In this document: positions 1-4,561 of the stretch, piece after piece | Position numbering within the stretch: position 1 is the stretch's first letter | Layout: every line of letters starts with the position of its first letter | Assembly: GCA_945890905.1 (NCBI GenBank) | Contig: CAMDDI010000206.1 | Coordinates: 1-5,877, forward strand | Length of the DNA stretch: 5,877 nucleotides | Direction of reading: 5' to 3' | Source: Bacteriovorax stolpii | GTDB taxonomy: Bacteria; Bdellovibrionota; Bacteriovoracia; Bacteriovoracales; Bacteriovoracaceae | Position numbers and translations under genes: made by a program | Notes under the pieces: generated by a model | Told to the model about the DNA's origin: nothing | Database searches by the model: none | What the model saw: only the letters and a program-made list of their open reading frames with translations

Positions 1-113
1 TGATCCTGAAGAATTCTACCGAGACCACCACGCTTTTCATTGGTGTGATTAAAAAGTGGAGACTCTCCACAGCTGGTAAGAAATAAGCATGCAGAAAGGA
101 GAAAGATCTTCAC
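1..113 (-). CDS. Putative lipoprotein, GTG start, 3' end cut by window edge
   Basis: This small reading frame enters from the left edge and encodes at least 37 residues. It begins MKIFLLSACLFLTSCGES (GTG read as Met): a Lys in the n-region, a hydrophobic core and an L-T-S-C lipobox with the lipidated Cys at residue 15, so the product should be an inner- or outer-membrane lipoprotein. The start is well fixed: an in-frame TAA lies three codons upstream, and no other usable start codon precedes the hydrophobic core. The GTG overlaps the TGA of the upstream lipoprotein gene as GTGA, which implies translational coupling in one operon. No good Shine-Dalgarno sequence sits at the normal distance (an AAAAGG ends only 2 bases before GTG), consistent with coupling. 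The residues after the Cys (GESPLFNHTNEKRGG...) match no family I recognise. The function is unknown and the remainder lies outside the window. Confidence 0.72.
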   Translation of the reverse strand, partial: MKIFLLSACLFLTSCGESPLFNHTNEKRGGLGRILQD

Positions 114-463
114 GGCCTTTTATCTTTTGCGCAGGCAGTTTTGATATCGATGCATGAGCGCGTGAACACAATTGTGGTCCACCAGGTCTCAGTCATTCGG
201 GTCTGAGTGAGATATGGTTCACGAGGGCAGAGTGTGCGCACCATCATAGGCAAGTGTTCATCTTTTTCTTTTTCGGCATTAGAAAAAAACAACCACTGAT
301 TAAAACAGCGATCTAAAGTATCATTTCCGGCATGAACGACTTGCATTTGAGTTACGGGCCTTTCATAGCTTTTTTGATTATAGTCAGACTTGCGGATCAG
401 ATCGTAATCAGCGTACTTCTGGGTACAACCCAATAAAAATGCGAAAAAAAATAAGAATTTCAT
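110..463 (-). CDS. Small Cys-rich putative lipoprotein, function unknown
   Basis: This 117-residue protein starts MKFLFFFAFLLGC, a very short signal with an L-L-G-C lipobox. Cys13 should be lipidated and the mature protein would be about 105 residues, anchored to a membrane and facing the periplasm or the outside. The mature part holds four more cysteines (53, 79, 104, 111), enough for two disulfides, as well as Trp57, Trp94 and Trp95 and a charged stretch near residues 64-70. No known domain was recognised. The start is constrained by an in-frame TAG four codons upstream. The ribosome-binding site is weak (a GGCTGGGT-like stretch before the ATG). Its stop overlaps the GTG of the next lipoprotein gene on the same strand, so the two probably form an operon. 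It is divergent from the esterase at 560. Calling it a real gene rests on the clean signal/lipobox and the coupled partner; the function cannot be inferred. Confidence 0.75.
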   Translation of the reverse strand: MKFLFFFAFLLGCTQKYADYDLIRKSDYNQKSYERPVTQMQVVHAGNDTLDRCFNQWLFFSNAEKEKDEHLPMMVRTLCPREPYLTQTRMTETWWTTIVFTRSCIDIKTACAKDKRP

Positions 464-500
464 AGACCCAGCCTATCATGTTCATATGAGAGGTATCAAT

Positions 501-531
501 ATTTTACAGGGCGGCATTCAATTGTTTTCAA
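501..531 (-). promoter_or_regulatory. Weak candidate promoter for the lipoprotein operon
   Basis: In the 96-base divergent gap (464-559), the minus strand carries TTGAAA (complement of 526-531) and TAAAAT (complement of 501-506), separated by 19 bases. That is longer than the ideal 17, so the call is weak. No clear sigma70-type pair was found for the plus-strand esterase in the same gap, although its promoter must lie here or slightly upstream. Nothing else was recognised in the gap. Confidence 0.25.
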
Positions 532-559
532 GCCGAATCTATCCAGGTAGTCTCTTTTT

Positions 560-1519
560 ATGAAGCTTACTTTCCTGATTTTAATAACTTCACTCATCTC
601 TGGGCAAGCCCTGTGCCGCACACTTACTTTTCCTTTTATGGGAAGAATGTTCAATCTCACCATGCCAGAGAAAGTAAGCAGCAACAATCCTCGACCTCTT
701 CTTGTTTTGCTTCACGGATGCAAGCAAAACCCACATGTTATTCTTGAAGGTAGCAGGCTTAAAGAAGCTGCCATTAAAAATAATTTCTTTGTCTTAACTC
801 CTGAACAGTCTCTGATGTTTAATTCAGATCATTGCTGGAACTGGTTTCTTTCTTCTCAGCAAGACCGTGGAGTCGTGGTCAATGAAATGGGTCAGATCAT
901 GACTACAGTTGAAATGCTAATGGCCACATATAAGATTGACCGCTCAAAAATATTTGTTGCAGGCATGAGTGCTGGTGGGGCCATGGCCCATAACCTAGCT
1001 GCGTGTTACCCGGATTATTTTACAGGAGCTGCTATTCACTCAGGTCTGGCGTATAAAGTTGCTGAATCTCTCGAAGAAGCTACAACTGTTCTGACTATTC
1101 CTGAACAAAAGTCTCCTGAATATCTTGGTAAGCAAGCCTTTAAATGTGGCCGCAATCATGGAAGTGCTAAAATTTCTCGTTTTTTAATCATCCATGGTTC
1201 TGAAGATAAACGTGTTCTTCCAGTCCATGCAGATCTTATTTCCCGTACTAACGAAGTTTGGTGGGACTATATGGATGATGGCAAAAGAAATTCCAGTACC
1301 CGGGTTCAATCAACCCGCTCACAATTTGCTTTTATTTCAAACTACACTGTTACAAGAACGGAACGTCGCTATCCATTCAACAACATGATTGAACAAAAAC
1401 TCATCATCAATGGAATGGGCCACGCATGGGGCGGAGGCAAGCCTGTCACTGTCAATTTTGATCCTAAGGCGCCTTCAAGCACTGACATCATCTTAAATTT
1501 CTTTCAATTACAACAATAG
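560..1519 (+). CDS. Secreted PHB depolymerase/LpqC-family esterase (alpha/beta hydrolase)
   Basis: The 319-residue product begins with a Sec signal peptide (hydrophobic residues 2-14, likely cleavage near A-L-C/R at 19-20), so it acts in the periplasm or outside the cell. The rest is a complete PHB-depolymerase-type alpha/beta hydrolase: LLHGCKQN at 50-57 forms the oxyanion-hole region; GMSAG at 135-139 is the lipase box with nucleophile Ser137; HGSEDKRV at 212-219 supplies the likely catalytic Asp216; GMGHAWGGG at 285-293 supplies His288. Cys54 and Cys92 (in HCWNWF) are placed like the disulfide pair common in this family; Cys149 and Cys196 may form another. The length covers the catalytic domain only, with no C-terminal substrate-binding or Fn3-like domain, so short soluble oligomers or amorphous granules are more likely substrates than crystalline polymer. 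Related families include acetyl-xylan and feruloyl esterases, so the PHB/3-hydroxybutyrate role is inferred from the permease 9 bases downstream and the nearby bdhA. The ribosome-binding site is modest (AGG at 545-547 or the overlapping AGGTAG). Confidence 0.85.
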   Translation: MKLTFLILITSLISGQALCRTLTFPFMGRMFNLTMPEKVSSNNPRPLLVLLHGCKQNPHVILEGSRLKEAAIKNNFFVLTPEQSLMFNSDHCWNWFLSSQQDRGVVVNEMGQIMTTVEMLMATYKIDRSKIFVAGMSAGGAMAHNLAACYPDYFTGAAIHSGLAYKVAESLEEATTVLTIPEQKSPEYLGKQAFKCGRNHGSAKISRFLIIHGSEDKRVLPVHADLISRTNEVWWDYMDDGKRNSSTRVQSTRSQFAFISNYTVTRTERRYPFNNMIEQKLIINGMGHAWGGGKPVTVNFDPKAPSSTDIILNFFQLQQ

Positions 1520-1528
1520 GTTTCATTC

Positions 1529-2911
1529 ATGATCGGTTTATTAGGATTAGTACTCTCACTAGTTGCTCTAATGTATTTGGCCTATCGTGGAGTGAACGTT
1601 ATTGTACTGGCCCCACTTTGTGCGCTCTTCGCTCTTCTCTTTCAAGCTGAAGCCTACGTGGCTACTGGCTTACCTCTTGCTTACTACACTCAAGTTTTTA
1701 TGGTGGCCCTGGGTAAGTATGTGATGAAATATTTCCCCATTTTTATTCTGGGAGCAATCTTCGGAAAACTCATGGATGATACTGGTGCCGCTCGCGTGAT
1801 TGGCGAAACCATCTCTCGCAAACTGGGATCAAAACACGCCATCTTGGCCTGTGTGATGGCCGCATCCATTCTTACCTACGGTGGAGTTTCATTATTTGTT
1901 GTTGCTTTCTGTGTCTTCCCAATCAGCTTAACTCTCTTTGCTCGCGCAGGAGTTGAGAAAAGATTTATACCTGCTTGCATTGCTCTTGGATCATTTACGT
2001 TCACCATGAGTGCTCTTCCAGGATCTCCTGCAATTCCAAATGCCCTTCCTATGCCCTACTTTGGAACCACCACTTACGCGGCTCCCGGTTTAGGAATCAT
2101 TGGCTCCATTATTATTTTGGGTCTTGGTGTGGCCTGGCTTAAATATCGTTCGGCCAAATCAACTCTGGCCGCGACTGATGCCTATGTTGAAGAACTCTCA
2201 GGTAAACTTCCTTCGTTTGCTCTCTCAATTGCTCCTCTTCTGCTCGTGATGATTTTAAACTTTGTTCTCTCCGAACTGGTGATGGATAAATGGGTCGCGG
2301 GTTACTTGGGAGAAGCAAAATTTGGTGGCATCGAACTTAAAAGTATCAAAGGTCTCTGGGCCATCATCACTTCTTTAACTGTTGCGATTATTTTCATCAT
2401 AGCGACAATGAGAAAATATCATTCAAATATGATTGAATCTGTGAACAAAGGAACTATGGGATCGTTTCTTCCGATCTTTAATACTTCGTCTGAAGTTGGA
2501 TATGGAGCAGTGATTGCGTCTCTTGCTTCGTTTGCCATCTTGCGCGACATCGTAATGGGAATTGCTCCAGGAAATCCGATTATTTCAGAAGCCATTGCCA
2601 TCAACGCGCTGGCAGGGATCACTGGTTCTGCTTCTGGAGGATTGAGTATTGGACTTGAAGTACTAGGTGCTAAATATATGGAGTCTGCTCTGGCCTTGAA
2701 TATTTCTCCAGAGCTTCTTCACCGCGTGGCCGCTATGAGTTCTGGTGGACTCGATGCACTTCCACACAATGGTGCGGTGATTAGTCTACTTGCTATTTGT
2801 GGGATGACCCATAAAGATTCGTACTTCGATATCTTTATGGTTGCGACGACCTTTACTGTGTTAGCAACGGCCGTCGTTGTGGTCTTGGGAACCATGTTCG
2901 GAAGCTTCTAA
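1529..2911 (+). CDS. GntP-family permease, probable 3-hydroxybutyrate transporter
   Basis: This 460-residue polytopic inner-membrane protein is full length for the GntP (gluconate:H+ symporter) superfamily. Hydrophobic segments lie at roughly 1-20, 22-39, 53-80, 103-137, 146-162, 186-206, 229-250, 276-293, 325-345, 352-378 and 433-458. Family signatures are visible: the SALPGSPAIPNALP stretch at 161-174 followed by YFGTTTYAAP (177-186), the GSASGGLSIGLE segment near 366-377, and SGGLDALPHNGAV at 405-417. This subgroup, with its ALPG...FGTTTYAAP and LPHNGAV motifs, often neighbours D-3-hydroxybutyrate dehydrogenase genes. Together with bdhA immediately downstream on the other strand and the esterase upstream, this makes import of 3-hydroxybutyrate or a similar short hydroxy- or keto-acid the best guess. 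The substrate itself is inferred and cannot be read from the residues. The start lies 9 bases after the esterase stop, with AATAGG (1515-1520) overlapping that stop as a weak ribosome-binding site, indicating an operon with coupled translation. Confidence 0.85.
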   Translation: MIGLLGLVLSLVALMYLAYRGVNVIVLAPLCALFALLFQAEAYVATGLPLAYYTQVFMVALGKYVMKYFPIFILGAIFGKLMDDTGAARVIGETISRKLGSKHAILACVMAASILTYGGVSLFVVAFCVFPISLTLFARAGVEKRFIPACIALGSFTFTMSALPGSPAIPNALPMPYFGTTTYAAPGLGIIGSIIILGLGVAWLKYRSAKSTLAATDAYVEELSGKLPSFALSIAPLLLVMILNFVLSELVMDKWVAGYLGEAKFGGIELKSIKGLWAIITSLTVAIIFIIATMRKYHSNMIESVNKGTMGSFLPIFNTSSEVGYGAVIASLASFAILRDIVMGIAPGNPIISEAIAINALAGITGSASGGLSIGLEVLGAKYMESALALNISPELLHRVAAMSSGGLDALPHNGAVISLLAICGMTHKDSYFDIFMVATTFTVLATAVVVVLGTMFGSF

Positions 2912-2937
2912 ATTCTAATGCCCCATTCCCCAACCAC
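2879..2937. repeat. Imperfect inverted repeat across the convergent gene ends
   Basis: GTGGT (2879-2883) pairs with ACCAC (2933-2937), and GGGAA (2887-2891) pairs with TTCCC (2926-2930). One extra T-A pair (2885/2932), one mismatch and one bulged C lie between the two blocks. The loop is 34 bases and holds both stop codons and the palindrome GAAGCTTC (2901-2908). No T-run follows on either strand, so it is not a textbook intrinsic terminator. It is the only visible candidate for separating the two convergent transcripts, and it could be chance within coding sequence. Confidence 0.25.
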
Positions 2938-3652
2938 CTGACATATTGAACGCTTCACCAGTGATAGTTGAAGCGTCATCTGAAACAAAGTAGCGCACAA
3001 GAGCGGCCACTTGATCAGTCGTAGTAAACTGCTTGATACAAGCAGGCTTTAGCATGATGTCACTGATCACTTTTTCTTCCGACATGTTGTTGAGCTCAGA
3101 TTGCTTCACAATTTGCGCTCTCATGAGTGGAGTATCTACAAACCCAGGACAGATGGAATTGACTGTCACGCCAAATTCTGCGAGTTCTAGGGCCATAACC
3201 TTACTTAAACCCAAAACACCGTGCTTGGCCGAAACATAAGCTGATTTGAATGGGCTTGCTACTTTTCCGTGGATACTTGAAACGTTCACAATTCTTCCCC
3301 ACTTATTTTTCTTCATGGCAGGGATGACTGTTTTTGAACAAAGGAAAGTTCCAGTGAGCATGATCGAGATCAGTTGATTCCACTTCTCGAGAGGAAACTC
3401 ATCTACTGGAGACATAAACTGAAGACCACAGTTATTCACAAGAATAGTCGGTGCCCCATAAGTCTCAACAGTTTTATTAAAAGCTTCATTAACTTTTGCT
3501 TCTGAAGTCACATCGCACTCGATGAAAGGTATGTTTTCAGTTGAGGGTTTAATGTCCCATGAAATAGCCTTAATCCCATGAGCGGTTAAATCCTTAACAA
3601 TGGTCAATCCAATTCCACTTGATCCACCTGTGACGACTGCTATTTTTTGCAT
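2915..3652 (-). CDS. bdhA: D-3-hydroxybutyrate dehydrogenase (short-chain dehydrogenase)
   Basis: The 245-residue cytoplasmic enzyme should oxidise (R)-3-hydroxybutyrate to acetoacetate using NAD+. The classical SDR order is clear: TGGSSGIG at 8-15 binds the dinucleotide; Asp33 at the end of beta-2 (SWD) favours NAD over NADP; NNCG at 73-76; Ser126 in NVSSIHG; Tyr139 and Lys143 in the YVSAK segment; ICPG at 167-170. The assignment to 3-hydroxybutyrate dehydrogenase rather than generic SDR comes from GLQFMSPVDEFP (76-87), the SIHGKVASPFKSAYVSAKHG segment (126-145) containing His128 and Lys136, which match substrate-contacting positions known in Pseudomonas fragi HBDH, and the C-terminal GGWGMGH. 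Two oddities: the usual NNAG Ala is Cys75, and the position of the SDR-tetrad Asn (28 residues before the catalytic Ser) is Met98. The ribosome-binding site GAGG lies 5 bases before the ATG. It is convergent with the permease (3 bases between stops) and divergent from the secreted-protein gene, so it has its own promoter. Confidence 0.9.
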   Translation of the reverse strand: MQKIAVVTGGSSGIGLTIVKDLTAHGIKAISWDIKPSTENIPFIECDVTSEAKVNEAFNKTVETYGAPTILVNNCGLQFMSPVDEFPLEKWNQLISIMLTGTFLCSKTVIPAMKKNKWGRIVNVSSIHGKVASPFKSAYVSAKHGVLGLSKVMALELAEFGVTVNSICPGFVDTPLMRAQIVKQSELNNMSEEKVISDIMLKPACIKQFTTTDQVAALVRYFVSDDASTITGEAFNMSGGWGMGH

Positions 3653-3681
3653 ACCTACCTCGCGCTGTAATTTTTTGGGTT

Positions 3682-3709
3682 TTTATCATGTTTTTTCCAG
3701 CACTTCCAA
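3682..3709 (-). promoter_or_regulatory. Candidate sigma70-type promoter for bdhA
   Basis: On the minus strand, TTGGAA (complement of 3704-3709) and GATAAA (complement of 3682-3687) are separated by 16 bases, each matching 4 of 6 consensus positions. The -10 would lie about 30 bases upstream of the bdhA ATG, giving a short leader. The -35 sits only 5 bases from the -35 of the opposing promoter at 3715-3720, a tight back-to-back arrangement in which one bound regulator could affect both. Confidence 0.4.
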
Positions 3710-3714
3710 TCTAA

Positions 3715-3744
3715 TTGATGTGGTGCCATTTTGGGGTCTATAAA
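3715..3744 (+). promoter_or_regulatory. Candidate sigma70-type promoter for the 224-residue secreted protein
   Basis: TTGATG (3715-3720) and TATAAA (3739-3744) are separated by 18 bases, an acceptable sigma70-like pair. Transcription would start near 3751, leaving a leader of about 70 bases before the ATG at 3823. A second TATAAA lies at 3792-3797 but has no reasonable -35 at the right distance. Confidence 0.45.
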
Positions 3745-3749
3745 TCTTG

Positions 3750-3775
3750 CTATCTTCTTGATAAATCAAAGGTAG
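3750..3775 (+). other. Possible hairpin at the 5' end of the leader
   Basis: CTATC (3750-3754) can pair with GGTAG (3771-3775, one G-U), and TTGA (3758-3761) with TCAA (3766-3769), closing a four-base loop; an unequal internal loop separates the two helices. The core TTGATAAATCAA (3758-3769) is an inverted repeat of 5 bases with a 2-base spacer. If transcription starts near 3751, the hairpin would sit at the very 5' end of the mRNA and could slow its decay. It could equally be an operator or chance. Confidence 0.3.
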
Positions 3776-3809
3776 TTTCGCCCTTTCTAGGTATAAAAGT
3801 CTCAACTTC

Positions 3810-3815
3810 AAGGAG
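3810..3815 (+). promoter_or_regulatory. Strong ribosome-binding site that sets the start at 3823
   Basis: A perfect AAGGAG lies 7 bases before the ATG at 3823. The open frame extends upstream to a TTG at 3715, but this Shine-Dalgarno sequence and the signal peptide that begins at 3823 decide for the shorter form. Confidence 0.85.
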
Positions 3816-3822
3816 TGCCTTT

Positions 3823-4497
3823 ATGAAAACTTTTATTGTTCTTTCGCTTATGGTGAGTTCTGCAAGTTTTGCACAATCCCTTACGCTAACTTCTCTTAAA
3901 AGTTTCATGGGTCAAAAACAGACGGTCATTGAAAGAGTCAACGTAGGTATGACAAAGCAACTTGTCACCACAGGAAAAATTGCAGTAGACGCTGCTGTTT
4001 GCAATTACACCACCACAACTGACCAAAGTGTTTTAAAAATTGAAGGGGATAAAATCATTATTCACTCAAAAGAAAAATTCTCTCCTGATGCCAGCACCGC
4101 ATGCACCACAGCTCAATATACACCCTACGAAGAAAGCATCATTTTCTATAGCGACAAACCATCTTTAACTTTAGACGTTCTTGACCTCGATGCCATTGCT
4201 GCTGATGTTCAAACTATCTCTCGAGTGGGAGATCTTGTAACCATGGTGATCAAATCTACATTTGAAGAAGATGATGGAACCCAGACTCAGGATTTAGTGA
4301 CTTATAAATATGATTTCACAAAATCTTCTTTCAAAAATCTTGTACAGACTCAAGGGAGCGACTTCCAAACTCTTTCCATTGATAAAACCGATATCAATGT
4401 GAACTTGGTTAATCTTTCAAATATTCTATTCTGTGACAACAATGACGGCGACAACAGCGAATGCAGTCAGGGAGATTTCACAGATATTCTTTATTAG
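3823..4497 (+). CDS. Secreted protein of unknown function with acidic Cys-framed C-terminus
   Basis: The 224-residue product begins MKTFIVLSLMVSSASFAQ, a typical Sec signal peptide with probable cleavage S-F-A/Q after residue 17; there is no lipobox. It should therefore be periplasmic or exported. No known family was recognised. The mature chain is rich in Thr, Ser and Asp, with alternating polar/hydrophobic runs suggesting beta strands (for example 69-82, 103-120, 134-147). It has four cysteines (60, 94, 204, 214), compatible with two disulfides. Residues 204-214 (CDNNDGDNSEC) form an Asp/Asn-rich loop between two cysteines, reminiscent of calcium-binding loops but not a complete EF-hand. 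Acidic patches also occur at 148-151 (EEDD) and 117-128. It has its own promoter and leader, is divergent from bdhA and is followed by terminator-like hairpins, so it is probably monocistronic. A role in the 3-hydroxybutyrate module is not supported beyond proximity. Confidence 0.8.
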   Translation: MKTFIVLSLMVSSASFAQSLTLTSLKSFMGQKQTVIERVNVGMTKQLVTTGKIAVDAAVCNYTTTTDQSVLKIEGDKIIIHSKEKFSPDASTACTTAQYTPYEESIIFYSDKPSLTLDVLDLDAIAADVQTISRVGDLVTMVIKSTFEEDDGTQTQDLVTYKYDFTKSSFKNLVQTQGSDFQTLSIDKTDINVNLVNLSNILFCDNNDGDNSECSQGDFTDILY

Positions 4498-4501
4498 TTT
4501 C

Positions 4502-4517
4502 AACCCGTAAGGGTTTT
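4502..4517 (+). terminator. Short intrinsic terminator-like hairpin
   Basis: AACCC (4502-4506) and GGGTT (4511-4515) form a perfect 5-bp stem around a GNRA-type GTAA loop, with T4514-T4517 forming a short T-run that partly overlaps the stem. It begins 4 bases after the stop of the secreted-protein gene. The T-run is brief, so termination may be partial or shared with the next hairpin. Confidence 0.5.
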
Positions 4518-4560
4518 CAGCTGTGATTTGTGACTTAATTCCGATTCACAGCTGATTTAT
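4517..4560 (+). terminator. Second hairpin, perfect 10-bp inverted repeat
   Basis: TCAGCTGTGA (4517-4526) is perfectly complementary to TCACAGCTGA (4546-4555), with a 19-base loop, followed on the plus strand by TTTAT. It lies between the convergent secreted-protein and guaA genes, starting at the last T of the first hairpin's tail. On the minus strand the stem is followed by AAAA rather than T, so it would not be a canonical intrinsic terminator for guaA, although the stem itself could still block or protect that transcript's 3' end. Confidence 0.5.
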
Positions 4561-4561
4561 A

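Noticed and set aside
560..622. Esterase as a lipoprotein through Cys19
   Set aside because: The residues before the Cys (Q-A-L-C) do not fit a lipobox, which needs a small residue at -1; ordinary signal peptidase cleavage fits better.
496..687. 63-codon minus-strand frame over the divergent gap and esterase signal peptide
   Set aside because: It lies mostly antisense to the esterase N-terminus, has no signal or domain features, and is explained as a chance frame.
1194..1388. 64-codon plus-strand frame inside the esterase gene
   Set aside because: It is a shifted frame across the conserved Asp-to-His region of the esterase, whose own frame carries the family motifs without interruption.
2419..2622. 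67-codon frame antisense to the permease
   Set aside because: It is fully covered by an intact permease frame with family motifs and has no independent support.
3033..3239. 68-codon plus-strand frame antisense to bdhA
   Set aside because: It is a shadow of the conserved SDR coding sequence with no recognisable product.
3758..3769. FNR-type binding site (TTGAT...ATCAA)
   Set aside because: The half-sites match, but the spacer is 2 bases instead of the required 4.
3715..3822. Upstream extension of the 224-residue secreted protein to a TTG start (36 extra residues)
   Set aside because: It would bury a clean signal peptide inside the protein and has no ribosome-binding site. AAGGAG at 3810-3815 clearly points to the ATG at 3823, and the TTG is part of the putative -35 box.
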